Source of the DNA: Clostridium gasigenes | GTDB taxonomy: Bacteria; Bacillota; Clostridia; Clostridiales; Clostridiaceae | DNA length: 63,966 nt | Reading direction: 5' to 3' | Assembly: GCF_900104115.1 (NCBI RefSeq) | Contig: NZ_FNJM01000018.1 | Span: 1-63,966 of the forward strand | In this document: in pieces, positions 18,021 to 26,036 of the stretch | How the letters are laid out: each line of letters opens with the position of its first letter | How positions within the stretch are numbered: the stretch's first letter is position 1 | The notes under the pieces: generated by a model | What the model saw: only the letters and a program-made list of their open reading frames with translations | What the model was told of the DNA's origin: nothing | Databases searched by the model: none | Program-made: the position numbers and the translations under genes

Positions 18021-18797
18021 ATGGATTCAGTAGCATTTGAAGTGTTTGGTATTACAATAGCATGGTATGGAATAATCATATCTTCAGGAGTGGTATCAGC
18101 ATTAGGATTATCTTATATAATTGCAGAAAAGAAAAAATTAGATTTCGAAATAATAATAGATAGTTTTTTATGGGCATTTCCAATAGCCATAATATGTGCA
18201 AGATTATATTATGTAGCCTTTGAGTGGCAAAATTATAGTTCGTTTATGGAAGTTATTAATATAAGACTAGGTGGACTCGCTATTCATGGTGGGTTAATAG
18301 GTGGACTTTTAGCAGCTTTAGTTGTAACTAAAATTAAAAAAGTTAACTTCTTACAATATATTGATATAGTAATGCCAGGAATTATATTAGCACAAGCTAT
18401 AGGCAGATGGGGAAACTTTATGAATCAAGAAGCTCACGGTGGCCCAGTATCAGCTGAATTTATGAGTAAATTTCCTGAATTTATACAAAAAGGAATGTAT
18501 ATAGGTGGAACATATTATCATCCAACATTCTTATATGAATCAATTTGGAATGTAATTGTATGTGGACTGTTAATATATATAGTTTATAAGAAGAAAGAAA
18601 ATCAGAATGGGATAGTGCTTGGAAGTTACATGGCATTATATTCAGTTGGTAGATTCTTTATAGAAGGCTTAAGAACAGATAGTTTAATGTTCTTTGGACT
18701 TAGGATAGCGCAGATTGTAAGTTTAATAGGTATAGTAGCAGGAATAGGATTTATATTATACGCTGTTAGGGCAACTTCAAAAAAACAGCTTAAATAA
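18021..18797 (+). CDS. lgt: Prolipoprotein diacylglyceryl transferase
   Basis: A 258-residue integral membrane enzyme that transfers diacylglycerol from phosphatidylglycerol to the lipobox cysteine of prolipoproteins. The Lgt signature GRWGNFMNQEAHGG (about 131-144) is intact, along with HGGLIGGLLA (about 89-98) and HPTFLYESIWN. Seven hydrophobic segments are visible. It has its own GGGAGG site and is followed by a strong terminator, so it is probably a single-gene transcript. Confidence 0.95.
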   Translation: MDSVAFEVFGITIAWYGIIISSGVVSALGLSYIIAEKKKLDFEIIIDSFLWAFPIAIICARLYYVAFEWQNYSSFMEVINIRLGGLAIHGGLIGGLLAALVVTKIKKVNFLQYIDIVMPGIILAQAIGRWGNFMNQEAHGGPVSAEFMSKFPEFIQKGMYIGGTYYHPTFLYESIWNVIVCGLLIYIVYKKKENQNGIVLGSYMALYSVGRFFIEGLRTDSLMFFGLRIAQIVSLIGIVAGIGFILYAVRATSKKQLK

Positions 18798-18814
18798 AAT
18801 TGTATAATTTATAT

Positions 18815-18860
18815 AAGCACATGATATAAGGTGAAAAACCTAATATCATGTGCTTTTTTA
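18815..18860 (+). terminator. Terminator after lgt
   Basis: AAGCACATGATAT and ATATCATGTGCTT (13-bp perfect stem, inner AGG/CCT pairs extending it) followed by TTTTTA. A clear intrinsic terminator. Confidence 0.9.
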
Positions 18861-18925
18861 TATAAAGAATCTTGAAAGTAATATATAGTACTACTCTGGT
18901 ATATTTTCTTTAATATCCCTAAAGT

Positions 18926-18957
18926 GGTATAATTACAATTGAAGTAACGTTTACAAA
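18926..18957 (+). promoter_or_regulatory. Extended -10 promoter with cre-like site before the sigma-54 activator
   Basis: TGGTATAAT (18925-18933) is an extended -10 box. Just downstream the top strand reads GTAACGTTTACAAA (18945-18958), whose complement TTTGTAAACGTTAC matches the left two thirds of the CcpA cre consensus. CcpA bound there would lie over the transcription start and repress the activator when glucose is present, which would in turn silence dhaKLM. The right end of the cre match is poor. Confidence 0.4.
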
Positions 18958-18992
18958 AACAGGGATTAGGTACATATTTGGAGGTGCTATAG

Positions 18993-21113
18993 ATGGAATT
19001 AAAAAGAGAATTAACAATAAAATTAAAGGATGGATTACATACAAGGGTAATAGCTGCAATTGCAAGAGAGGCTATTAAAATAGAACAGAAATATGATGTT
19101 AAACTTTATATAGAATATGAACATAGGGGAATAACGCCTATAGGTGCAGTAATGTCATTTATATTTTTTAAGGTTAGGCAAGGGGAAGCAATAACTATCT
19201 ATGCAAAAGGTAATGGGGATTTAAATTCAGCACTAAATGAAATTGAACCTTTTTTTGGAGACAAAATTAATGATTTTTTATCTAAAGAAATTAAAGATAT
19301 AGATATAATGATAACTGATAAAGCAATTACATTTGGGGAAATAATTAATTATATAGATAACGGAGTTATAGTAGAGGATTTGAATGGTGAGATAACATTT
19401 ATAAATTCGGCTACTCCTAAGCTATTAGGGATAGAAGGTAATGAAATTATAGGAAGCACTGTAGCTTCTATATTAGGAAAACCCAAAAAAATAAGTCCTC
19501 AAAGCTCAAGTCAAATATATAGAAGAGAAAAGGATGGTAAAAGATTCATTATATATAAAAACAAATTGATTATAGAAAATGAAGATAAAGGGAATATTTA
19601 CGTTCTAGAGAATGTTTCAATGTTAGAAGAGGTAATAGAAGAACTTTCAATAGTTAAAGAGCTAAAGGAAAAGTTGCAATTAATTATAGACACAGTTGGA
19701 GATGGAATATGTGTAATAAATAATAAAGGGATAATAACTTATGTAAATAATAATTATAAAAAAATGGTAGATGATGAAGAATTACTAGGTAAAAATATAG
19801 TAGATATATCACCAGAAGGTTTGAGAAATAGTGTTTTAGAAACTGGTGTTGCTAAAATAGGAGAAATAGTTAAGAAAAGAAATTGCAATGAAATGATCTG
19901 TTCTGTTTATCCACTAAAAGTAGAAGATGAACAAGTTGGTGTGGTTTCTATTGCCAAGGAAATATCTAATGTAAAAAAACTTACTGAGAAGTTGGATAAG
20001 GCCTCTGAAAGAGTTAAATATTTAGAACAAGAACTTATTAGAACAAGAAAACCTCATCAGGCTTTTGATAAATATATAGGGAAAAGTGGTAAAATATTAG
20101 ATTCATTAGCATTAGCAACAAAGGCAGCTAAAAGTAATGCTACTGTAATAATTAGAGGTGAAAGTGGAACTGGTAAAGAACTTATTGCAGAAGGAATACA
20201 TTATGCAAGTAATAAAAGTGAAGGCCCATTTATAAGAGTAAATTGTGCAGCTATTCCAGAAACACTAATAGAAAGTGAGTTATTTGGATATGAGAAAGGT
20301 GCTTTCACAGGTGCCGTAAAAAGAAAACTAGGTAAGTTTGAATTAGCTCAAAATGGAACTATATTCTTAGATGAAATTGGTGAAATGGATAAAAATACTC
20401 AATCTAAAATATTAAGAGTATTACAATATAAGGAGTTTCAAAGGGTTGGAGGAGAAAGTACTGTAAAGGTAAATGTAAGAATTATTGCAGCTACTCATAG
20501 AAACCTTGAAGATATGGTTAGAGATGGGGAGTTTAGAGAAGATTTATATTATAGATTAAATGTAATACCAGTAATACTAGCGCCCCTTAGAGATAGAAAA
20601 GAAGATATACCCTTATTAGCAGAACATTTTATAGACAAGCTTAAAGGTGATAAAAAAATAATAGGAATTACAAATGATGCTATGAATAAATTTATGGAAT
20701 ATACATGGAGAGGAAATGTTAGAGAACTTGAAAATGTAATAGAAAGAATTATAGCTCTTTGTGAAGAGGGGGTTATAGGATTAGATGATTTGCCTATGCA
20801 TATTTTAGATGATAAAGAATATGTTACCTATTCAAGAAAGAGTGAATTAAATATTGAGGGAAATCAAAACGAAGAAAAAGGGATACTTGAGGAATCCCAA
20901 AAAGTTGAAAAAATATGTGGAGATGAAATTGAAAATATAATAAAAAATGATAAATTACTTACTATGAAAGAATATGAAAAAATTATAATAGAAAAAGCAT
21001 TAATAGAAAATGGAAGTTATAATAAGGCGGCAAAAGCTTTAGGGTTAACTCATAGAACAGTATCTGTAAAGGCTAAGCAATATGGAATTGAAAAGATTAT
21101 TACTTGGAAATAA
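18993..21113 (+). CDS. Sigma-54-dependent transcriptional activator with HPr-like N-terminal domain and PAS domains
   Basis: A 706-residue activator. Residues 1-90 resemble the PTS protein HPr, with the histidine in DGLHTRV (HPr has GLHARP) and ITPIGAVMSFIFFKVRQGEAI matching the HPr serine-loop region. PAS domains follow at about 105-200 and 230-330. The AAA+ domain (about 360-590) has Walker A GESGTGKE, the sigma-54 contact loop GAFTGA, Walker B TIFLDEIGEM and the arginine finger region. A Fis-type helix-turn-helix closes the protein (NKAAKALGLTHRTVSVKAKQYG). It lies directly upstream of a consensus -24/-12 promoter and dhaKLM and most likely activates them. Confidence 0.92.
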   Translation: MELKRELTIKLKDGLHTRVIAAIAREAIKIEQKYDVKLYIEYEHRGITPIGAVMSFIFFKVRQGEAITIYAKGNGDLNSALNEIEPFFGDKINDFLSKEIKDIDIMITDKAITFGEIINYIDNGVIVEDLNGEITFINSATPKLLGIEGNEIIGSTVASILGKPKKISPQSSSQIYRREKDGKRFIIYKNKLIIENEDKGNIYVLENVSMLEEVIEELSIVKELKEKLQLIIDTVGDGICVINNKGIITYVNNNYKKMVDDEELLGKNIVDISPEGLRNSVLETGVAKIGEIVKKRNCNEMICSVYPLKVEDEQVGVVSIAKEISNVKKLTEKLDKASERVKYLEQELIRTRKPHQAFDKYIGKSGKILDSLALATKAAKSNATVIIRGESGTGKELIAEGIHYASNKSEGPFIRVNCAAIPETLIESELFGYEKGAFTGAVKRKLGKFELAQNGTIFLDEIGEMDKNTQSKILRVLQYKEFQRVGGESTVKVNVRIIAATHRNLEDMVRDGEFREDLYYRLNVIPVILAPLRDRKEDIPLLAEHFIDKLKGDKKIIGITNDAMNKFMEYTWRGNVRELENVIERIIALCEEGVIGLDDLPMHILDDKEYVTYSRKSELNIEGNQNEEKGILEESQKVEKICGDEIENIIKNDKLLTMKEYEKIIIEKALIENGSYNKAAKALGLTHRTVSVKAKQYGIEKIITWK

Positions 21114-21150
21114 GAAAATACTTTGAATATTTTTAGAAAGGTTATATACA

Positions 21151-21193
21151 AAATGTATCAAGGTTGATAAAAAATATCAACCTTGATACATTT
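21151..21193 (+). terminator. Perfect 19-bp inverted repeat: terminator and/or activator binding site
   Basis: AAATGTATCAAGGTTGATA, loop AAAAA, TATCAACCTTGATACATTT. The last bases run into TTTTTAT, so it can terminate the activator gene. It also sits about 60-100 bases upstream of the -24 element, where upstream activating sequences of sigma-54 activators normally lie, and the dyad CAAGGTTG / CAACCTTG would suit a Fis-type dimer. Both roles are possible. Confidence 0.7.
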
Positions 21194-21251
21194 TTATAGG
21201 GGAAAGTATTTATTTTATCATGCCTAAGGTATATGAAACTGTGAATTTAAG

Positions 21252-21269
21252 TTGGCACAGTAATTGCTT
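21252..21269 (+). promoter_or_regulatory. Sigma-54 (-24/-12) promoter of dhaKLM
   Basis: TTGGCACAGTAATTGCTT matches the RpoN consensus TTGGCACNNNNNTTGCW at every fixed position. GG at 21254-21255 and GC at 21266-21267 are 12 bases apart as required. It lies about 38 bases upstream of dhaK, whose SD is AGGGGG. Confidence 0.92.
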
Positions 21270-21307
21270 TATATATTATCAAAAGAACTTATTAGGGGGA
21301 ATTAATA

Positions 21308-22306
21308 ATGAAAAAGATAATTAATGATAAAGGTAATGTTTTAGAGGATATGTTAAAAGGAATTGAATATGCTCATCCTGAATATTTAAAAAAGATAGAA
21401 GAAGGTAATGTACTTGTTAGAAAAAACAAATCAGTAAATAAAGTTGCTTTAGTTTCAGGTGGAGGAAGTGGACATGAACCAGCTCATGCAGGTTATGTTG
21501 GATATGGAATGTTAGATGGAGCTGTATGTGGAGAAGTTTTCACATCACCAACTCCAGATCAAGTGTATGAAGGTATAAAAGCAGTCGATAATGGCAAAGG
21601 TGTTTTATTAGTAGTTAAAAATTATACTGGAGATATAATGAATTTTGATATGGCTAAAGAAATGGCTGAAATGGAAGGGATAGAAGTTGAAACTGTTGTT
21701 GTAAATGATGATGTAGCAGTAGAAGATAGTTTATACACAGCAGGTAGAAGAGGAATAGCGGGAACTGTATTTGTTCATAAAATTGCAGGTGCAATGGCTG
21801 AAAATGGAGCGGATTTACTAGAAGTTAAAAGAGTAGCAGAAAAAGTAATTACAAACGTGAGAAGTATGGGAATGGCATTATCATCATGTATAGTTCCAGC
21901 AGCAGGAAAAGCAAATTTTGAACTTGGAGAAGATGAAGTTGAAATTGGTATGGGGATACATGGAGAACCAGGAACTCATAGAGAAAAAATATCAACAGCA
22001 GATTCTATAGTTGAACATTTAATGGAAAGAATATTAACAAATATGGATATTGAACAAGGTGAAGAAGTTGCGGTTATGGTTAATGGATTAGCTTCAACAC
22101 CATTTATGGAATTATATATAGTGAATAAAAAGGTGCATGAAATACTTGGAGAAAGAGAAATTAAAGTTCATAGAACATTTGTAGGAGAATACATGACAGC
22201 TTTAGAAATGGCAGGATTCTCAATATCAATTCTTAAATTAGACGAAGAATTAAAAGGCTTATTAGATGAAAAAGCAGATACACCAGCTATGAAAGTTTTT
22301 AAATAG
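21308..22306 (+). CDS. dhaK: Dihydroxyacetone kinase subunit DhaK
   Basis: A 332-residue substrate-binding subunit of the PTS-dependent dihydroxyacetone kinase. The GSGHEPAHAGYVG motif (about 58-70) and the region GMGIHGEPGTHRE (about 216-228), whose histidine binds the ketone substrate covalently, are present. The complex phosphorylates dihydroxyacetone to DHAP using phosphate passed from HPr through DhaM to ADP held by DhaL. First gene of a three-gene operon behind a sigma-54 promoter. Confidence 0.95.
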   Translation: MKKIINDKGNVLEDMLKGIEYAHPEYLKKIEEGNVLVRKNKSVNKVALVSGGGSGHEPAHAGYVGYGMLDGAVCGEVFTSPTPDQVYEGIKAVDNGKGVLLVVKNYTGDIMNFDMAKEMAEMEGIEVETVVVNDDVAVEDSLYTAGRRGIAGTVFVHKIAGAMAENGADLLEVKRVAEKVITNVRSMGMALSSCIVPAAGKANFELGEDEVEIGMGIHGEPGTHREKISTADSIVEHLMERILTNMDIEQGEEVAVMVNGLASTPFMELYIVNKKVHEILGEREIKVHRTFVGEYMTALEMAGFSISILKLDEELKGLLDEKADTPAMKVFK

Positions 22307-22318
22307 GAGGAATAAGAT

Positions 22319-22942
22319 ATGATAAACGGGATTAAAGTAAAAGAAATATTAAATAAAATAGATTTTGTTTTAGCAGAAAATAAATTATTTTTATCAGAAC
22401 TTGATGCAGCTATAGGTGATGGAGATCATGGTTTAAATATGAATAAAGGATTTAACGCAGTAGTTGAAAAAATAAAAACACTACCAGATGAAGATATAAG
22501 CAATATTATAAAAGCTTCTGGAATGGCATTAGTATCAAATGTTGGAGGAGCAGCGGGCCCTTTATATGGCACAGCATTTATGAAAGCGTCTATGGCAATA
22601 GCGAAAAAAACAGAGATTGATATAAATGATTTTATTAATATGTTAGAAGCGGCTTTAGAAGGAATTAAAATGAGGGGAAAAGGAGTCTTTGGAGAAAAAA
22701 CAATGATAGATTCTTTGGAACCGGCATTTATTGAAGGTAGAAAAGCATTAGAAAAAAATAGTGAAGCTAAAGAAGTGTTGAATATAATAAAAAATTCAGC
22801 TGAAAATGGCATGAATGAAACTAAAAAAATTATAGCAACAAAGGGTAGAGCTAGTTATTTAGGAGAAAGAAGCATAGGGCATCAGGATGCAGGATCTACA
22901 TCTATGTACTTAATATTAAAGACAATAGCAGAAGAAATATAA
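22319..22942 (+). CDS. dhaL: Dihydroxyacetone kinase subunit DhaL
   Basis: A 207-residue ADP-binding subunit. The metal/nucleotide motif LDAAIGDGDHGLNMNKGF (about 28-45) and GGAAGPLYGTAFM (about 74-86) are typical. RASYLGERSIGHQDAGS near the C terminus is the last conserved loop. It starts 12 bases after dhaK with AGGAGG. Length matches the 200-210 of the PTS-type DhaL, and the absence of a DhaK-DhaL fusion shows this is the PTS-dependent rather than the ATP-dependent enzyme. Confidence 0.95.
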   Translation: MINGIKVKEILNKIDFVLAENKLFLSELDAAIGDGDHGLNMNKGFNAVVEKIKTLPDEDISNIIKASGMALVSNVGGAAGPLYGTAFMKASMAIAKKTEIDINDFINMLEAALEGIKMRGKGVFGEKTMIDSLEPAFIEGRKALEKNSEAKEVLNIIKNSAENGMNETKKIIATKGRASYLGERSIGHQDAGSTSMYLILKTIAEEI

Positions 22943-22966
22943 TATGACATTATAGGAGGAATAGAC

Positions 22967-23356
22967 ATGGTTGGAATAGTACTTGTTTCACATAGTGAAA
23001 AGATAGCAGAAGGAATAAAAGAATTATCAATGCAAATGGCACCAGAGGCTAAAGTAAGCACTGCAGGTGGAACTAAGGATAATAGAATAGGAACTGATAT
23101 GGATAAAATTACTGAAGCTATAGAAGAAGTATATAGCGAAGATGGAGTTCTAATTTTATTTGATTTAGGAAGTGCTTTTATGAACACAGAAATGGCACTA
23201 GAATTCTTAGATGAAGAAAAAAGAGAAAAAATTTGTATTGTTGATACTGCTATAGTTGAAGGTGGAATTACGGCAATAGTAGAAGCCTCAATGGGCAAAT
23301 CATTAATGGATATAAAAGAATCAGTAGAGGTGATGAAATTAAATAAAATGCCATAA
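22967..23356 (+). CDS. dhaM: Dihydroxyacetone kinase phosphotransfer subunit DhaM (EIIA domain only)
   Basis: A 129-residue protein with the mannose-EIIA fold. VLVSHSEKIAEGI carries the phosphorylated His (about residue 9), and ILFDLGSAFMNTEMALE is the family loop. E. coli DhaM has extra HPr and EI domains; here only the EIIA domain is made, as in Lactococcus and other Firmicutes, so phosphate comes from the general HPr. The GGAGG site lies 8 bases before ATG. Confidence 0.93.
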   Translation: MVGIVLVSHSEKIAEGIKELSMQMAPEAKVSTAGGTKDNRIGTDMDKITEAIEEVYSEDGVLILFDLGSAFMNTEMALEFLDEEKREKICIVDTAIVEGGITAIVEASMGKSLMDIKESVEVMKLNKMP

Positions 23357-23360
23357 GAAA

Positions 23361-23399
23361 ATTAAGGCATCTTTAAAAAAAATAGATGCCTAAATTTTT
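23361..23399 (+). terminator. Terminator after dhaM
   Basis: AATTAAGGCATCT and AGATGCCTAAATT flank a loop of A residues, and TTTTT follows. It closes the dha operon. Confidence 0.85.
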
Positions 23400-23497
23400 C
23401 TATTGTACTGCAATAATATTTATGTTAGAATTAGAAAGAATTAAAAGCAAACATGGAAGTTGAAAATGTTTATTTTAATTAGGTAATAAAAAAATAT

Positions 23498-23587
23498 GGA
23501 GAGATGTCCGAGTGGCCGAAGGAGCTCGCCTGGAAAGCGGGTATGGGGGCAACTCTATCAGGGGTTCGAATCCCCTTCTCTCCGCCA
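23498..23587 (+). tRNA. tRNA-Ser (GGA)
   Basis: A 90-base gene from GGAGAGATGTCCGAGTGGCC to the encoded CCA at 23585-23587. The acceptor arms GGAGAGA and TCTCTCC pair, the T-arm reads GGGGTTCGAATCCCC, and the anticodon loop CTGGAAA gives anticodon GGA. The long variable arm (TATGGGGGCAACTCTATCA) is typical of serine tRNA. Its position just before the SRP RNA is conserved in clostridia. Confidence 0.95.
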
Positions 23588-23590
23588 TAA

Positions 23591-23855
23591 CTGTGCTAGA
23601 TGGGGAGTCAGCGGTGCCCTGTAACCTGCAATCCGCTATAGCAGGGTCGAATTCCTAGCCTAGGCTTTAATCTGTGTGGTCTGCCCTATGAAAGTGGCGT
23701 TGATGGTTGGGTCCCACGCGACGTAAGTCCATGAACCTCGTCAGATCCGGAAGGAAGCAGCGATAAGTGGTTACTGCGTGCGCCGTGGATAAATCTGACC
23801 TGAGTTAACTACATAGGTAACGCATATAGATTACTGTCAAAGCTAGGTGCACGGT
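23591..23855 (+). ncRNA. ffs: Signal recognition particle RNA (large bacterial type, scRNA)
   Basis: About 265 bases, the long form with an Alu domain found in Gram-positive bacteria. The S-domain tip GTCAGATCCGGAAGGAAGCA (23741-23760), which binds Ffh, is intact. The 5' end CTGTGCTAG pairs with CTAGGTGCACGG at the 3' end. A hairpin AACCTTTCATTTATGAAAGGCTCTTTT at 23863-23890 terminates it. tRNA-Ser, this RNA and dnaX form the ancestral order; thyA and folA now stand between it and dnaX. Confidence 0.93.
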
Positions 23856-23862
23856 TTTTATA

Positions 23863-23890
23863 AAACCTTTCATTTATGAAAGGCTCTTTT
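23863..23890 (+). terminator. Terminator of the SRP RNA
   Basis: CCTTTCAT and ATGAAAGG with a two-base TT loop, followed by CTCTTTT. Short but well placed just after the RNA 3' end. Confidence 0.75.
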
Positions 23891-24014
23891 AAAGAAAAGG
23901 AAAAGACAAGTTAACTGATATAAAGAGATAATTAAGATTGGATTATCTATATATTGCTAAAATGTCAATTAGTATGGTTACTCTTCAATAGGATTAACAA
24001 TAGGAAAAATAAAG

Positions 24015-24047
24015 CGAGTATTATTCTGCAGAATAATACTCGTTTTA
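24015..24047. terminator. Perfect 28-base palindrome between SRP RNA and folA
   Basis: CGAGTATTATTCTG followed at once by CAGAATAATACTCG, then TTTTATT. The 14-bp arms touch (centre TGCA), so it acts as a terminator or operator-like dyad. Two intrinsic terminators (this and 23863-23890) separate the SRP RNA from the convergent folA. Confidence 0.7.
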
Positions 24048-24053
24048 TTATGC

Positions 24054-24084
24054 AGAAAAAAGCGTAGTTCTAAAACTACGCTTT
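24054..24084 (-). terminator. folA terminator overlapping the folA stop codon
   Basis: Read on the minus strand, AAAGCGTAG and CTACGCTTT pair around TTTTAGAA and run into a T tract. The first arm contains the last sense codons and the TAG stop of folA. Confidence 0.85.
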
Positions 24085-24567
24085 GATTAAATCTATAAAT
24101 TCAAATTTTAATCCACTTTTAGGATCTAGCTTTTCTTCAGAATTAAATTCTATTTTCCACTCATGCTCATTAATAACAGGAAATTTAGTATCTCCTTCAA
24201 ATTCTTTTTTAACCTTAGTTAAATAAAGTTTTTTAGCAAAAGGGAGAGTAGAATTATAAATTTCGCCACCACCAATTATAAAAGCTTCCTCAGTAGAATG
24301 TTCATATGTGGATAGAATTTCATCTAAGTTGTGGATAACTTCCACCATTTCTGAATCAACTTTAAAGTTTTTATCTCTAGTTAATACTACATGTTTTCTA
24401 TTTGGCAGAACACCAGGAAGTGATTCAAAAGTTTTTCTTCCCATAATTATTGTATTACCTGAAGTTATTTCTTTAAATCTTTTAAGATCTTCGGAAATGT
24501 GCCATAAAAGTTTATTATCACCACCAATAATATTATTATTAGCAGTAGCTACTATAATAGATAACAT
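24076..24567 (-). CDS. folA: Dihydrofolate reductase
   Basis: A 163-residue enzyme that reduces dihydrofolate, the by-product of ThyA, back to tetrahydrofolate. The N terminus [23 protein letters not shown], the acidic catalytic residue in ISEDLKRFKEIT (about residue 27) and the NADPH-binding segments NTIIMGRKTFESLP and EEAFIIGGGEIY are present. Its ATG overlaps the thyA stop by one base (TAATG) and its GGAGG site lies inside thyA, so translation is coupled. Length is standard. Confidence 0.95.
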   Translation of the reverse strand: MLSIIVATANNNIIGGDNKLLWHISEDLKRFKEITSGNTIIMGRKTFESLPGVLPNRKHVVLTRDKNFKVDSEMVEVIHNLDEILSTYEHSTEEAFIIGGGEIYNSTLPFAKKLYLTKVKKEFEGDTKFPVINEHEWKIEFNSEEKLDPKSGLKFEFIDLIKA

Positions 24568-24869
24568 TATACAGATACCTCCATTTTAATTGATGGATGA
24601 TATTTATAATCTTCTAATTTTATATCCTCAGGAGTAAAATCATAGAAGTTTGTTATTTCAGGATTTATCCATAACTTAGGAGCAATATATTCATCATTTG
24701 CTCTAGTAAGTTGAAGTTTCATTCCCTCTATTTGGTTTTCGTAAATATGTGCATTGTTTATTACATGTGTAAATAAACCAGGCTTAAGACCTGTCACTTG
24801 TGCAATTAGATGAACTAATACAGCATATTGACTGGTATTAAATGGAATTCCAAGTGGCACGTCCCCAGA
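24567..24869 (-). CDS. thyA: Thymidylate synthase, exon 2 (C-terminal 100 residues)
   Basis: The frame runs from TCT at 24869 to the stop at 24567 and encodes [20 protein letters not shown] through [23 protein letters not shown]. These are the dUMP-binding and folate-binding C-terminal segments of ThyA. It has no start of its own with an SD; the ATG just upstream (24870-24872) is the last bases of the intron. Joined to exon 1 it gives a 263-residue protein, the usual ThyA length. It overlaps folA by one base. Confidence 0.93.
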   Translation of the reverse strand, partial: SGDVPLGIPFNTSQYAVLVHLIAQVTGLKPGLFTHVINNAHIYENQIEGMKLQLTRANDEYIAPKLWINPEITNFYDFTPEDIKLEDYKYHPSIKMEVSV

Positions 24870-26036
24870 CATTATTTTCTATAAAATTCGCTACATTTTA
24901 TATGTTCCTTATGAACTACTATACATTACTGTATAGAGAAGACTATATCATATTCCTAAAAATATTATTTTAAGGAATCCTTACGTTTCCCTTACCAATA
25001 GCTTGCAAGGTACTCTACTCACTTCCAATATAATAACCTTTTAAATTTATTATATGTGTTTTCGATAGTCGTTGGGCATTTATTACTCTACATAATTATA
25101 TGATTTGAAATTATTACTTTTAGATTTAATTCTAAAAATTACTGTAGCTGGGCAAACAGAAAGATTACGAGAGGCATCTGTAACACTTTCATATATAATA
25201 TTATCTATTATAACTTTTTTCATATTGGGAGGTTTTCTTCCTTTCATTTTTTCAGATAAGTGTTGTTTGGTTTTATCTGAATGAGATTTATTAAAGAACG
25301 GATTTTTATCACCAATTTTAGATTTTGCGTTATTAGATAATATTTTTTTTATTTCAGTAGCCCTTTCAATTCCTACAGTTTCTTCTAAAGACTTGCCTTT
25401 ATTGCTAGGTGAAGAACCTCGGTTTTTTATGGAAATAATATTTTTTGTTTCTTCACTATGATTTTTACCAAACATAGGGTTTGATTCTCCTGGTTGACCG
25501 AATTTAAAAGCACGTTCCTCTGAAGACAGAGTACTCATATATAATATTGAACTTTTTTTTATTTTATCAATTATTTCGGTTCGGTTAGGATGATTGCTGA
25601 TTAAATCACCACCAAAATTAGCATCTTTAGAAGTGTTATATAAAATTTTACAATGATCAATAAATTTTTGTTCTAGTAAAATACTTTCTTCAATAGTGTT
25701 ACATATTTTAAATACTCTAAAATCAAAGTTAGATTCACCATGCTTATTCCATGCTCTTTGTAAAAAAATACAATGATGAATATTTCTTCTTAAATATGAT
25801 TTATGAGCTATAAAACGCTTGTAAATATTTGATGAATGACCAACATAAAATTTGTTATTAGTTCTATTTACTATAAAATATACTCCGATTAAATTTTCAA
25901 TAAAAATCAATCCTTTCAAAATAAAATAGTAAATGTAGAGTAAATTTAGCAAAGGATTATCCTTTAATAAAAGGATTTCCCCTTTTTAGTAAGGTTTTCG
26001 ATAGATATTACTATCTAAAGGCGCTCTGAATTATGA
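24870..26036 (-). mobile_element. Group I intron in thyA (phage T4 td-like), 1167 bases, with homing endonuclease gene
   Basis: The intron interrupts thyA between CGT (Arg) and TCT (Ser). The upstream exon ends in T and the intron ends in G (AATAATG), as the group I rule requires. An internal guide GCGC shortly after the 5' splice site pairs with the exon end GCGT, giving the G.U pair of P1. Core elements are visible on the minus strand: GGGGAAATCC...GGATAATCC with TTGCTAAATTTAC (25938-25990, P4-P6), CAACGACTATCG (25063-25074) and GATATAGTCT (24940-24949), whose GACTAT/ATAGTC pairing is P7. These resemble the td intron of phage T4, including the terminal ATAATG. The endonuclease gene occupies the P6 loop region. 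Confidence 0.9.
25083..25952 (-). CDS. GIY-YIG homing endonuclease inside the thyA intron
   Basis: Up to 289 residues. The GIY-YIG nuclease domain is at the N terminus: GVYFIVNRTNNKFYVGHSSNIYKRFIAHKS (GVY and YVG are the name motifs) with the catalytic arginine in YKRF. Two NUMOD3 DNA-binding modules follow (NPMFGKNHSEETKNIIS and NPFFNKSHSDKTKQHLS), then a NUMOD1-like helix segment (IYESVTDASRNLSVCPATV). The open frame begins at 25952 without an SD. AAAGGA at about 25911-25916 suggests initiation at a non-ATG codon such as TTG 25919 or ATT 25901, just before GVYF. I-TevI of T4 td has the same nuclease class and intron position. Confidence 0.9.
   Translation of the reverse strand: MLNLLYIYYFILKGLIFIENLIGVYFIVNRTNNKFYVGHSSNIYKRFIAHKSYLRRNIHHCIFLQRAWNKHGESNFDFRVFKICNTIEESILLEQKFIDHCKILYNTSKDANFGGDLISNHPNRTEIIDKIKKSSILYMSTLSSEERAFKFGQPGESNPMFGKNHSEETKNIISIKNRGSSPSNKGKSLEETVGIERATEIKKILSNNAKSKIGDKNPFFNKSHSDKTKQHLSEKMKGRKPPNMKKVIIDNIIYESVTDASRNLSVCPATVIFRIKSKSNNFKSYNYVE

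Noticed and set aside
24870..24872. ATG start for a separate C-terminal ThyA fragment
   Set aside because: The ATG coincides with the last three bases of the intron (ATG just before TCT) and has no SD in its proper place; it is a chance start.
25083..26036. thyA regarded as broken by a stop codon
   Set aside because: The in-frame TAA lies after the group I 5' splice site; splicing restores a normal-length ThyA, so it is not scored as a pseudogene.
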